A program made the translations under genes and the position numbers. 64,000 nucleotides of DNA from Pseudemcibacter sp038106445 (GTDB lineage: Bacteria > Pseudomonadota > Alphaproteobacteria > Sphingomonadales > Emcibacteraceae). Within the stretch, counting starts at the first letter, position 1. Each line of letters starts with the position of its first letter. The stretch lies in the NCBI GenBank assembly GCA_038106445.1, contig JAYODU010000005.1, forward strand, positions 1 to 64,000. Reading direction: 5' to 3'. Under the pieces are notes generated by a model, which ran no database searches, was not told the DNA's origin, and saw only the letters and a list, made by a program, of their open reading frames with translations. Shown one piece after another: positions 44,892 to 53,849 of this stretch.

Positions 44892-46169
44892 ATGTCATTT
44901 GATTTGGAAACTTTTTTTAACGCACCTCTTTCAAAAACTGATCCGGAACTTCTGGAAAGCATTGACCTGGAAATGGGACGTCAGCAACATCATATCGAAC
45001 TTATTGCATCAGAAAATATAGTCAGTCGTGCTGTAATGGAAGCGCAGGGTTCGATCATGACCAACAAATATGCAGAAGGGTATCCGGGCAGACGATATTA
45101 TGGTGGCTGTGAATATGTTGATATCGCAGAAAGCCTTGCCATTGAGCGTGCAAAAAAGCTTTTTAATTGTGAGTTTGCCAATGTGCAGCCACATTCAGGT
45201 GCACAGGCAAATGGCGCGGTGATGCTGGCGCTTACAAAGCCGGGTGACACAATCCTTGGTATGTCACTTGATGCGGGGGGACATCTTACCCATGGTGCGC
45301 CGCCGGCACTTTCTGGAAAATGGTTTAATGCCATTCAGTATGGTGTGCGGCGTGATACCCATCTTATGGATTATGATCAGATTGAAAGTCTTGCGAAAGA
45401 ACATAACCCTAAATTGATAATTGCCGGTGGATCTGCCTATCCGCGTGAAATTGATTTCAAACGTATGCGTAATATTGCGGACAGCGTTGGCGCATATCTT
45501 CTCGTTGATATGGCGCATTTTGCAGGGCTTGTTGCGGGTGGCGTACATCCAAGTCCGCTTGAGCATGCTCATGTAACGACGACGACAACACATAAAACTT
45601 TACGCGGCCCGCGCGGTGGGATGATATTGACCAATGATCCTGAACTTGGTAAGAAATTCAATTCTGCTGTATTTCCGGGACTTCAGGGTGGCCCGCTTAT
45701 GCATGTCATTGCAGCAAAAGCTGTAGCATTTGGCGAAGCATTGAAGCCGGAATTTAAAGAATATGCCCGTCAGGTGAAAGCAAACGCCCGTGCTTTGGCA
45801 AAAAGGCTTAATGAAGGCGGTTGTGATATTGTTTCCGGCGGCACGGATACTCATGTAATTCTCGTCGACCTGCGTCCAAAAAAGCTGACAGGTAAGGCGG
45901 CGGATGCATCGCTTGGGCGCGCAAATATAACCTGTAATAAAAATGGCGTGCCGTTTGATCCGGAAAAGCCAATGATAACTTCCGGGATACGTGTAGGAAC
46001 CCCGGCGGGGACGACACGCGGTTTTAAGGAAGCAGAATTTGAGGAAGTAGCAGATTATATCCTTGAAGTACTTGACGGGCTTATCGAAAATCCGGAAGAT
46101 AACAGCGCGGTTGAGGCAAAGGTACGTGAGAAAGTTGTAGCCCTTTGCGACAGATTTCCGATTTATTAA
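44892..46169 (+). CDS. glyA: Serine hydroxymethyltransferase
   Basis: The enzyme converts serine and THF into glycine and methylene-THF. It is 425 residues starting at the ATG at 44892 (AAAGG upstream). The PLP lysine is in TTTTTHKTLRGPRGGMIL, and the N-terminal IELIASENIVSRAV and NKYAEGYPGRRYYGGCE are invariant. It stands before nrdR and the riboflavin genes, and it links with fhs at 3269 in one-carbon supply. Confidence 0.97.
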   Translation: MSFDLETFFNAPLSKTDPELLESIDLEMGRQQHHIELIASENIVSRAVMEAQGSIMTNKYAEGYPGRRYYGGCEYVDIAESLAIERAKKLFNCEFANVQPHSGAQANGAVMLALTKPGDTILGMSLDAGGHLTHGAPPALSGKWFNAIQYGVRRDTHLMDYDQIESLAKEHNPKLIIAGGSAYPREIDFKRMRNIADSVGAYLLVDMAHFAGLVAGGVHPSPLEHAHVTTTTTHKTLRGPRGGMILTNDPELGKKFNSAVFPGLQGGPLMHVIAAKAVAFGEALKPEFKEYARQVKANARALAKRLNEGGCDIVSGGTDTHVILVDLRPKKLTGKAADASLGRANITCNKNGVPFDPEKPMITSGIRVGTPAGTTRGFKEAEFEEVADYILEVLDGLIENPEDNSAVEAKVREKVVALCDRFPIY

Positions 46170-46187
46170 GTCAAAAGGAAACAAATA

Positions 46188-46649
46188 ATGCGGTGCCCAT
46201 TTTGTGCTAATGAAGATACGCAGGTAAAAGACAGTCGGCCGACTGAAGATAATTCTGCTATCCGTCGCCGTCGTTCCTGCAGTGGTTGTGGTGCACGTTT
46301 TACGACATTTGAACGGGTACAGCTTCGTGAGCTTACTGTACTAAAAACTTCCGGTAAAAGAGTGCCTTTCGAACGTGAAAAGCTGGAACGTTCTGTTCAA
46401 ATTGCTGTTCGTAAACGTCCTGTCGATGAAGGGCAGGTGGAACGTATGGTTAGCGGTATTGTCCGTCAGCTTGAAAGCCTTGGGGAAAGTGAAATTTCTT
46501 CAGCAACAATAGGGAAGATGATCATGGAAGGGCTCGAACAACTTGATACCGTTGCATATGTTCGTTTTGCTTCTGTTTATAAAAATTTCAGGGAAGCCAG
46601 TGATTTTGAACATTTCGTCAGCGAGATAGCTGATCATGACGAAAGTTAA
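46188..46649 (+). CDS. nrdR: Transcriptional repressor NrdR
   Basis: This 153-residue regulator of ribonucleotide reductase genes has a zinc ribbon with CPFC and CSGC (residues 3-34, RRRRSCSGCGARFTTFER) followed by an ATP-cone domain (VLKTSGKRVPFEREKLERS). It binds ATP/dATP and shuts off nrd genes when dATP is plentiful; no nrd gene is in the window. It overlaps ribD by 14 bases. Confidence 0.97.
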   Translation: MRCPFCANEDTQVKDSRPTEDNSAIRRRRSCSGCGARFTTFERVQLRELTVLKTSGKRVPFEREKLERSVQIAVRKRPVDEGQVERMVSGIVRQLESLGESEISSATIGKMIMEGLEQLDTVAYVRFASVYKNFREASDFEHFVSEIADHDES

Positions 46650-47754
46650 CCAATCTACCGTAAGTGACGATTATGCCTATATGCAAATGGCATTAAATAT
46701 CTCCAGACGCGGTCTCGGCATTACCGGGCCGAACCCGTCCGTAGGTTGTGTGCTGGTGCGTGACGGGCATGTTATTGGCCGTGGCTGCACGGCGGCGGGC
46801 GGTCGCCCACATGCCGAAACAATCGCAATAACAAGAGCTAAAAATGCCAAAGGGGCTACTGCTTACGTAACACTTGAGCCATGTGCACATTATGGTCAGA
46901 CACCTCCCTGTGCAGAGGCACTTGTAGAAGCAGGAATAACAAGAGTTGTTATCGCGACGGGTGATCCTGATCCAAGGGTAAGCGGTGGGGGAATTAAAAT
47001 CCTTGAAGAAGCAGGCGTTAAAGTGGATTTTGGCATTTTAAAAGAACAGGCTGATTTTATAAATCAGGGGTTTTTGCAGAAATTCACAAAACAGCGCCCA
47101 CTTGTAACCTTAAAGATCGCAAGTTCCGCTGATGGTAAGATTGCTATCAGAGAAGGAACACAAACCTGGATCACAGGTCCTGAATCAAGGCGGCGGGGGC
47201 ATCTTTATCGTGCCAACCATGATGCGATTATGATTGGTATCGGAACAGCGCTCACGGATAACCCGATACTGGATTGCAGGATTAAAGGGCTTGAAGACCG
47301 ATCGCCAGTGCGGGTATTACTCGATACTAATTTGCGGATACCACTTGATAGTAAACTGTGTCAAACGGCAGGCGAATTACCCCTATGGATAATGACTTCC
47401 TGTTTTGATGAACGAAAGTATGCGGCACTAGAGCAAAAAGGAATTAAAATTTTCTGTATGGAACGGGATGACAGAAATTTTATTGATTTAAAGATGGTGT
47501 TAAAAACTCTTATGAATCAGGGTGTTAATCGTGTTTTATCAGAAGGTGGTGGGAAACTTAATGCTTCCCTGATAAAGGCAAGTCTGGTAGACCGTCTCAT
47601 ATGGTTTAAATCCGCTGATTCTGTTGGTGAAAAAGGTGTGGATGCGTTATACGGTATTTCGACAAATGAACTCAATCGATATTTGGATTTATCGCTGATT
47701 GGTTCAGGGACAACCGGTGAAGACCAATGGCAGGAATTTGAAGTAAAAAACTAG
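46636..47754 (+). CDS. ribD: Bifunctional riboflavin deaminase-reductase RibD
   Basis: This 372-residue protein has an N-terminal zinc deaminase (HAE in GGRPHAETIAI, and PCAHYGQTPPC) and a C-terminal dihydrofolate-reductase-like reductase (from about residue 155, SSADGKIAIREGTQTWITG). It performs the second and third steps of riboflavin synthesis. It is translationally coupled to nrdR, and ribE starts eight bases after its stop. No FMN riboswitch is visible in front of the cluster. Confidence 0.96.
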   Translation: MTKVNQSTVSDDYAYMQMALNISRRGLGITGPNPSVGCVLVRDGHVIGRGCTAAGGRPHAETIAITRAKNAKGATAYVTLEPCAHYGQTPPCAEALVEAGITRVVIATGDPDPRVSGGGIKILEEAGVKVDFGILKEQADFINQGFLQKFTKQRPLVTLKIASSADGKIAIREGTQTWITGPESRRRGHLYRANHDAIMIGIGTALTDNPILDCRIKGLEDRSPVRVLLDTNLRIPLDSKLCQTAGELPLWIMTSCFDERKYAALEQKGIKIFCMERDDRNFIDLKMVLKTLMNQGVNRVLSEGGGKLNASLIKASLVDRLIWFKSADSVGEKGVDALYGISTNELNRYLDLSLIGSGTTGEDQWQEFEVKN

Positions 47755-47761
47755 GCAGAAT

Positions 47762-48358
47762 ATGTTTACAGGAATTGTGACAGATATTGGTAAAGTCATC
47801 AGCCTTGAAAAAAATGGTGATACTCGTATCGCCATTCAGACGGCGTATGATACTTCAACGATCGAGTTTGGGGCTTCTATTGCTTGTGCCGGTTGTTGCC
47901 TGACGGTTGTGGGAAAAGGTGAGGACTGGTTTAGCGTTGATGTGTCCAGCGAAACATTATCGTGTACCGTACTTGGGAGCTGGGACGTGGGGACTCGTGT
48001 TAATCTTGAACGCGCGCTGAAAGTTGGTGAAGAACTCGGTGGACATATTGTGACCGGACATGTTGACTGTGTTGGACGTGTGGTATCCGTGGAACCAGAA
48101 GGTGATAGTAAGAAAATTACTTTTTCACTACCATCTTCATTTAAGTCCTATATTGCTGCAAAGGGATCGGTGACTGTAAACGGCGCATCTTTGACGGTAA
48201 ACACTGTTACTGACCATAAGGAAGAAACGCTTTTTTGTATCAATATCATTCCGCATACACAGGAAAAAACCACATTTGGTAACATTGTAAAAGATGACAG
48301 GGTTAATATCGAAATTGATATCCTGGCGCGTTATGTTGCAAGGTTGCGGACACAGTAA
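47762..48358 (+). CDS. ribE: Riboflavin synthase alpha subunit
   Basis: The enzyme dismutates two lumazines to riboflavin. It is 198 residues with two homologous lumazine-binding barrels (MFTGIVTDIGKV... and GHIVTGHVDCVGRVVSVE...). The catalytic-site SLTVN of the second half is present (GASLTVNTV). Confidence 0.96.
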   Translation: MFTGIVTDIGKVISLEKNGDTRIAIQTAYDTSTIEFGASIACAGCCLTVVGKGEDWFSVDVSSETLSCTVLGSWDVGTRVNLERALKVGEELGGHIVTGHVDCVGRVVSVEPEGDSKKITFSLPSSFKSYIAAKGSVTVNGASLTVNTVTDHKEETLFCINIIPHTQEKTTFGNIVKDDRVNIEIDILARYVARLRTQ

Positions 48359-48392
48359 TTCAGTAAGTAAAATAATAACTTGAGAGAGAAAT

Positions 48393-49532
48393 ATGCCTCA
48401 TCAATTCTTATCTCCCATTGAAGATGTTCTGGAAGATGCTAAAAACGGCAGGATGTTTATCCTTGTGGATGATGAAGACCGTGAAAATGAAGGGGATCTG
48501 ATTATCCCGTCCCAAATGGCAACACCCGATGCGATTAATTTTATGGCGACCCATGGTCGTGGATTAATATGTCTGGCTTTAACAGCAGCGAGATCTGAAG
48601 AATTGGGTCTGGAAATGATGTCCCAGAAAAATATGACCCGCCATCAGACAGCATTTACAACATCGATTGAAGCGGCGGAAGGGGTCACAACCGGCATTTC
48701 AGCAGCCGATCGTGCCCATACAATAGCAGTGGCTATTGATCCGACAAAAGGAAAATATGATATCGTAACGCCGGGACATGTTTTTCCGATCGTCGCGAAG
48801 CAGGGCGGGGTCCTTGTTCGTGCCGGACATACGGAAGCCGCAGTCGATGTTGCAAGGCTCGCTGGCTTAATTCCATCAGGAGTTATTTGCGAAATTATGA
48901 AAGATGACGGTACCATGGCGCGTCTGCCAGATTTGGTTGAATTTGCAAAAAAACATAATTTGAAAGTGGCGACCATTGCCGATTTAATAGCTTATCGTCG
49001 ACGTAATGACAATCTAGTTGAATGTATTGATAAAACAGAAGTGGATTCCGAATTCGGGGGCAAGTTTAAAATGCGTGCTTACCTTGCGAAGGAAGATGGA
49101 ATTCAACATTTTGCGCTGGTTAAAGGAAACCCTAAAACTGCAAAGCGCGTGTTGGTGCGTATGCATTCCTTTAATATTTTTGAAGACCTTCTTGGTCAAA
49201 AGGGACCGCGCAGAAGCCAGTTCAACAGGGCAATGGAAGAGCTGGGCAAGGAAGAATGCGGTGTGCTGGTTTTTCTGCGCGAAAACAGAAAAACCTATAT
49301 CACTGATGAGATAGCCAAAAAAGAACAGAAAGCAACCAAGAAATCGCCAAATATCAAAAATTACGGGATTGGCGCGCAAATCCTTCTTGATGTAGGGGTA
49401 AAAGATTTTATTCTTCTTTCAGATAGCGAACAACATGTTATAGGGATTGAAGGGTACGGTCTAAACATAACCGGACATCAACGGTTTGATGAAAATATTG
49501 ATCTTAAAATTGTAAAAAAGGGCATGGAATAA
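48393..49532 (+). CDS. ribB: 3,4-dihydroxy-2-butanone-4-phosphate synthase with degenerate GTP cyclohydrolase II domain
   Basis: The N-terminal ~200 residues are RibB: DDEDRENEGDLI is the metal site and THGRGLICLAL, GVTTGISAADR, TPGHVFPI are intact. The C-terminal ~170 residues have the shape of GTP cyclohydrolase II (RibA) but lack its zinc cysteines: where RibA has SECLTGDxFGSxRCDC, this protein reads MHSFNIFEDLLGQKG. It therefore probably makes only the butanone phosphate, and a separate RibA must exist elsewhere. This degenerate form occurs in other alphaproteobacteria. Its stop overlaps the ribH start. Confidence 0.93.
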   Translation: MPHQFLSPIEDVLEDAKNGRMFILVDDEDRENEGDLIIPSQMATPDAINFMATHGRGLICLALTAARSEELGLEMMSQKNMTRHQTAFTTSIEAAEGVTTGISAADRAHTIAVAIDPTKGKYDIVTPGHVFPIVAKQGGVLVRAGHTEAAVDVARLAGLIPSGVICEIMKDDGTMARLPDLVEFAKKHNLKVATIADLIAYRRRNDNLVECIDKTEVDSEFGGKFKMRAYLAKEDGIQHFALVKGNPKTAKRVLVRMHSFNIFEDLLGQKGPRRSQFNRAMEELGKEECGVLVFLRENRKTYITDEIAKKEQKATKKSPNIKNYGIGAQILLDVGVKDFILLSDSEQHVIGIEGYGLNITGHQRFDENIDLKIVKKGME

Positions 49533-49963
49533 TGAAAATCTTGATCGTTGAAGCCCGGTTTTATGAAGATATTGCGGATGAGCTGGTTAAGGGTGCAAGT
49601 CAGGTGCTTGATGCTGCAGGTGCTATTTATCAGCGTATCGCCGTACCAGGAGCACTGGAAATACCCGCAGCAATACGCTTTGCTGCTGATGGAAATGATG
49701 GTTTTGATGGATATGTGGCGCTTGGCTGTGTTATTCGCGGCGAAACAAGCCATTATGATTATGTTTGTGGTGAAAGTGCACGAGGGTTACAGGATCTGGC
49801 TATATGTGACAGATTGGCGATAGGAAATGGGATTTTAACCGTTGAAAACCGGGAACAGGCATGGGCGCGTTGTGCGGTGGATAAAAAAAACAAAGGAGGT
49901 ACCGTAGCGGAAGCGGCACTAAGGATGATTGAGCTTAAAAAACATTTTGGACTTATAAGCTAA
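49532..49963 (+). CDS. ribH: 6,7-dimethyl-8-ribityllumazine synthase
   Basis: The enzyme condenses the pyrimidine and butanone phosphate into lumazine. It is 143 residues with VPGALEIPAAIRFA (substrate loop), GCVIRGETSHYDYV and GNGILTVENREQAWAR, all family hallmarks. The ATG overlaps the stop of ribB and its own stop overlaps the start of nusB (TAATG). Confidence 0.96.
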   Translation: MKILIVEARFYEDIADELVKGASQVLDAAGAIYQRIAVPGALEIPAAIRFAADGNDGFDGYVALGCVIRGETSHYDYVCGESARGLQDLAICDRLAIGNGILTVENREQAWARCAVDKKNKGGTVAEAALRMIELKKHFGLIS

Positions 49964-50418
49964 TGAGTGAGGCAACATCCGCTAAAGGTGGTGCACGAAG
50001 TGCTGCAAGGCTTGCAGCCGTCCAGGCGCTGTTTCAAATAGAAGCAAATGCTTCCGAGCCAGCTCTAGTTATTAAAGAATTTGTTGATCACAGGCTTGGA
50101 CAAATTATTGATGATGATCATTTCGCGCAGGCGGATGTTGCGTTTTTTTCAGATGTTGTTTCCGGTGTTGGTGAATGTCAATCTGATCTTGATAACCAAA
50201 TTAAAGAATGTTTGAGTAAAGGCTGGACAATGGACCGAATAGAATCGGTTGGTCGGGCTATTCTTAGAGCGGGTGCTTACGAGTTAGTAGCCAGGCCTGA
50301 TATTCCTACCAGTGTAATTATTAACGAATATGTCGATGTGGCCAAGGCATTTTTTGACGACAGTACACCTGGGTTTATTAACGGTGTCTTGGACCAGATC
50401 GCAAAACAAAACCGATAA
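49963..50418 (+). CDS. nusB: Transcription antitermination factor NusB
   Basis: This 151-residue all-helical RNA-binding protein is needed with NusE for rRNA antitermination. SAARLAAVQALFQIEA (N-terminal RNA face) and the C-terminal FINGVLDQIAK are typical. It sits at the end of the rib genes, its usual place in proteobacteria. Confidence 0.95.
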   Translation: MSEATSAKGGARSAARLAAVQALFQIEANASEPALVIKEFVDHRLGQIIDDDHFAQADVAFFSDVVSGVGECQSDLDNQIKECLSKGWTMDRIESVGRAILRAGAYELVARPDIPTSVIINEYVDVAKAFFDDSTPGFINGVLDQIAKQNR

Positions 50419-50427
50419 AAAGGGGTT

Positions 50428-51408
50428 TTGAAACTGTCATCTTCTGAATTTGAACTGATTGAGAAATATTTTAAACCACTTGCACCGCGTGGCGAACCTG
50501 CTTATGCACTTTCGAACGACGGCGCCATTTTTACCCCAAGTATGGGAAAAAAGACAGTATATACCGTTGATACATTGGTTTCCGGAATTCATTTTTTTGA
50601 AAATGATAATCCCGAAATTATCGCAAAAAAAGCACTAAGGGTAAATCTTTCCGATCTGGCGGCTATGGCAGCGAAACCAGCGGGGTATTTGTTGAGCATT
50701 GCTCTCCCAAAAGAACTTAATAGTTTGGAAACGTGGATAAAAAATTTTGCACGTGGATTGGCGGAAGATCAGGCAAAATTTAATATTCAATTATGGGGCG
50801 GGGATACCGTTTCAACGACCGGGCCAATTACAATTTCAATAACAGCTATAGGTGAAATTGATCCGGATACAATTATATCAAGATCAGGTGCTAAAATAGG
50901 TGATCACATTTATGTTTCCGGCACATTGGGCGATGCTGCAGCAGGATTAAGATTGATTAGGGAAGGTAATAGTAATTCTGAAAGTCAGTTTTTGATTGAA
51001 CGTTATAATCTGCCGCTCCCGCGACTTGAACTATCAGAAAAAATAGTTTCCATAGCGACCTCTATGATGGACATATCGGATGGACTAATGGGGGATATTT
51101 CACATATTTGCCGCCATTCACAGGTTGGCGCCGCAATTGAACAGAAAAAAATACCCATTTCAATACCTTTCGGTAATCTTTTGGCAACCAAAACAGACTA
51201 TAGTGATCTGAGCTGGTGTGGTGGTGATGATTATGAACTCCTATTCACAACAGATAAAAAAAATGACCAACTTATAAGAAAAATTTCTGATGAGTGCTGT
51301 GTAAAGCTCACCAGTATCGGAAAAATCACAGATGGTCATATTGTTAAATTGCTGGATGACGAAGGTAAAGAGATTACGACTGATCAAAAGGGTTTTCGTC
51401 ATTTTTAA
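50428..51408 (+). CDS. thiL: Thiamine-monophosphate kinase
   Basis: The enzyme phosphorylates thiamine monophosphate to the diphosphate cofactor. It is 326 residues and starts with a TTG behind AAAAGGGG. LRVNLSDLAAMAAKPAGYLLS and LWGGDTVSTTGPITISITAIG carry the metal and nucleotide residues; MMDISDGLMGDI is the second metal loop. It is in the common nusB-thiL pairing. Confidence 0.95.
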   Translation: MKLSSSEFELIEKYFKPLAPRGEPAYALSNDGAIFTPSMGKKTVYTVDTLVSGIHFFENDNPEIIAKKALRVNLSDLAAMAAKPAGYLLSIALPKELNSLETWIKNFARGLAEDQAKFNIQLWGGDTVSTTGPITISITAIGEIDPDTIISRSGAKIGDHIYVSGTLGDAAAGLRLIREGNSNSESQFLIERYNLPLPRLELSEKIVSIATSMMDISDGLMGDISHICRHSQVGAAIEQKKIPISIPFGNLLATKTDYSDLSWCGGDDYELLFTTDKKNDQLIRKISDECCVKLTSIGKITDGHIVKLLDDEGKEITTDQKGFRHF

Positions 51409-51423
51409 GGACGGGATCTTAAT

Positions 51424-51927
51424 ATGGCTGAAGAAGTTAATAACGAAAAAGAACCAAATGAAAAACCAAAGGCCAGTAAAAAGCTTTTGATTATTGGCTT
51501 ATTGGCGGGCCTTGTAGTCGGCGGCGGCGGTGCAGCAGGTTTTTTCATTATGCAATCCGGCTCAGCGGAAGCAGAACTGGTGCCATCGGTTCAGGAAGTG
51601 AAACCACAACTTCCGGATTATCAATATGCGCGTATGGAAGCATTGCAATTACCCTTATTTTATAATGGAAAAGTGCTAAACTACGCTGTAATCGATGTGT
51701 CTCTGGAAGTTATTGGCAATGATGACAAACTTCTGGTCGTTAGGAACAATGTTCTTGTACGAGACGCTTTATTAAGACATTTTAGCGTCAATTCTGTTGG
51801 TAGAGATGATAATCCCAATATTGTTGATTATGATAAACTGTCTGAAAAAATAAAAGAATTTTCAAACGCGGGTGCAAAGCGCGAGATCGTAAAGCGTGTT
51901 GCTATAAACTATAGCAGGAGTTATTAG
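51424..51927 (+). CDS. FliL-like membrane protein
   Basis: The 167-residue protein has a charged N-terminus (residues 1-21), one glycine-rich membrane helix (LLIIGLLAGLVVGGGGAAGFFIM, 22-44) and a periplasmic domain with strands such as NYAVIDVSLEVIGND and the later VRDALLRHFS. This plan matches FliL-type stator-associated proteins. It stands after thiL and away from other flagellar genes, so a flagellar role is inferred from architecture; another single-pass periplasmic function is possible. Confidence 0.55.
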   Translation: MAEEVNNEKEPNEKPKASKKLLIIGLLAGLVVGGGGAAGFFIMQSGSAEAELVPSVQEVKPQLPDYQYARMEALQLPLFYNGKVLNYAVIDVSLEVIGNDDKLLVVRNNVLVRDALLRHFSVNSVGRDDNPNIVDYDKLSEKIKEFSNAGAKREIVKRVAINYSRSY

Positions 51928-52389
51928 TTAGTTGCCTGGTTGTGGACCATTGGATGCTGAACCAAAACGACCAATATTTCCAAATAATTCTGCAAAGAAA
52001 TTGACATCCTTACCATGCGTTACCGTTTTTTTCGATACTGGATCAATGATCTTGTTATCAGCAACAGTATAGTGGCGGATATCGCTTACGTAATTGTCAT
52101 CATCAAAGCTGATGGCGAGTATATCTATTTGTGAAATTTTTTCTTTAAAAAAGGCCCATCTCTCAGTTTTCTTAGAATAATAATACCAGTTTGAATCATC
52201 AAAAGTAGGCTTCATGGTAGGATTTCCAAGTAGACTCTCAACTGATCCCTTATTATCTATTTCAACCTTTATGGCACTAACCAATTTTTCATCCGGAATA
52301 TACCCGCGTGTTTCTTTCATTGTAGAACAGGCTGACAGAATAAAAATAGCTGTCCCCAGAAAAATAAAATTTCTAAAAGTTATACTCAT
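51928..52389 (-). CDS. bamE: BamE (SmpA/OmlA)-type outer-membrane lipoprotein
   Basis: This 153-residue lipoprotein has a signal peptide ending in the lipobox LSAC (about residue 21). The SmpA/OmlA domain follows, with GYIPDEKLVSAIKVEIDNKGSVESLLGNP. BamE assists the BAM outer-membrane protein assembly complex. The partial overlap of gene ends with the FliL-like gene shows tight convergent packing. It is divergent from the CBP3-type gene. Confidence 0.87.
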   Translation of the reverse strand: MSITFRNFIFLGTAIFILSACSTMKETRGYIPDEKLVSAIKVEIDNKGSVESLLGNPTMKPTFDDSNWYYYSKKTERWAFFKEKISQIDILAISFDDDNYVSDIRHYTVADNKIIDPVSKKTVTHGKDVNFFAELFGNIGRFGSASNGPQPGN

Positions 52390-52629
52390 ATTTTTATCGC
52401 TTTATTTAAATCTGATTACTTACAGATTTAATTGCAGTTTACACGATCACGTGTTAAGTCAGTTTTTAATATAAAATGATTACGGGCAATAAACATATTT
52501 ATCGCCTGATTTAGCAACAAAATGACATTTGCCTTAACTCTAGTCAATCATTTACTATGCAAACTGCTTAAATTTTCAAAATTTGAATATGTTTTGCATA
52601 TAAATCCTAACAATAAGGAATATTCGAAC

Positions 52630-53178
52630 ATGCTCGGTTTTTTGTTTAAAGATAAAAAATTGAAAAATGTGGCCTATTTATTGTTTTCAAAAGTTATTGA
52701 ACAGTCAAGATTACCCGTTTTTTACACTGATTATCTGGTTGAAGACAGTATTGATGGCAGGTTTGATTTAATGGCACTGCATATGTCAATTTTAATTAAT
52801 AAGCTGGATCAATCAGCGCAATCAGCCGATTTGAAAAGAATGTTACAGGAAGCTATGTTTGATAATCTCGATCTTACAATGAGAGAAATTGGTGTAGGAG
52901 ATCTTGGCGTAGGAAAGAAAGTAAAAATCATGGCTGAGGCATTTTATGGACGAATGAATATTTATCAGGAAAATCTTAACCGGGGCGATCAGGATAACAT
53001 GCAAAAAGCAATTCTGAGAAACTTATACAGACAGCGAAATATACCTCCTGCTGTATTGGAAAAGTTGGCTGACTATTATTTTACTCAAGGGCAATATATT
53101 AATAATCAGACAGTGTCAGATATAATGCTGGGAAATATAGCATTTGTCACTCCAAAGAGAACTTTTTCAAATGACTGA
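52630..53178 (+). CDS. Ubiquinol-cytochrome c chaperone family protein (CBP3-like)
   Basis: From the ATG at 52630 the protein has 182 residues and shows the helical core of the CBP3 family: LPVFYTDYLVEDSIDGRFDLMALHMSIL and NLDLTMREIGVGDLGVGKKVK. CBP3 helps assemble cytochrome b in mitochondria; bacterial homologues are presumed to serve the bc1 complex. An earlier ATG at 52522 would add 36 residues that look unlike the family. Its end overlaps the yceD gene by eight bases. Confidence 0.85.
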   Translation: MLGFLFKDKKLKNVAYLLFSKVIEQSRLPVFYTDYLVEDSIDGRFDLMALHMSILINKLDQSAQSADLKRMLQEAMFDNLDLTMREIGVGDLGVGKKVKIMAEAFYGRMNIYQENLNRGDQDNMQKAILRNLYRQRNIPPAVLEKLADYYFTQGQYINNQTVSDIMLGNIAFVTPKRTFSND

Positions 53179-53740
53179 AAATATTACAAATGAGTTCAGC
53201 AGGCTATTTAATCTGGGGTTAATAAAAAAAAATCGTAAGCATGTTTCCTTGGAAGCGACTAAGATGGAGTGTCAGCTGCTTGCTAGAAGGTTTTCCATAC
53301 CGGGTATAATTACACTTACGGCACAATGCTATCTATCACGGTTAACGAATAAAGAAATAGGTGATTTTTTATTAGAAGCTGATTTGAGCGCAAAAATTAT
53401 TCAGAACTGTGTATTAACACTTGAAGAGATAGAAGAAAATATCCGGGAAAATTTTAAAATTATATTCAAGGATAATACCAAAGAAGATATTATAGATGAT
53501 ATGCATCAGGTGGAATTTGAACTGGATGACGATGATATTGTCTATGTGGAAGATATGGAAGTTGATCTTGGTGAATATATAGCGGAATATTTATCACTTT
53601 CTATAAATCCATATCCTAAAAAAGATAATGTCGATGCCAGTGAGTTTGGATATAAAATTCTAAAGGAGGACGATTTAGTGAGTGATTCAGAAAAAGTAAA
53701 TCCGTTCTCAGTTTTAAAAGACCTTAAACATAAGACTTGA
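53171..53740 (+). CDS. YceD family (DUF177) protein
   Basis: This 189-residue protein has ITLTAQCYLSRLTNK (domain start) and the acidic stretch FELDDDDIVYVEDMEVDLGEYIAEYLSLSINPYP (family core). In proteobacteria yceD usually lies before rpmF and plsX; here rpmF is absent and plsX follows after about 110 bases. It is linked with large-subunit rRNA processing in other organisms. I chose the ATG at 53171, which overlaps the previous gene. Confidence 0.87.
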   Translation: MTENITNEFSRLFNLGLIKKNRKHVSLEATKMECQLLARRFSIPGIITLTAQCYLSRLTNKEIGDFLLEADLSAKIIQNCVLTLEEIEENIRENFKIIFKDNTKEDIIDDMHQVEFELDDDDIVYVEDMEVDLGEYIAEYLSLSINPYPKKDNVDASEFGYKILKEDDLVSDSEKVNPFSVLKDLKHKT

Positions 53741-53849
53741 AGATATACTTTATTGCTATATTTTAAACTGTTATCATAAAGGCTTCTTTAATTGAAGAAT
53801 GATATGTTAACAGGTGTTTATTAGGCACGTAATTTATTAAGGGTATGTT

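Noticed and set aside
45600..46184. Open frame of 194 codons on the minus strand inside glyA
   Set aside because: glyA is unambiguous on the plus strand through the same bases.
46100..46190. FMN riboswitch before the riboflavin genes
   Set aside because: No AGGGGGATG-type element or GAAA-rich junctions; only 18 bases separate glyA and nrdR, and ribD overlaps nrdR.
48393..49532. Fully bifunctional RibBA
   Set aside because: The zinc-binding cysteines of GTP cyclohydrolase II are absent, so only the RibB activity is called.
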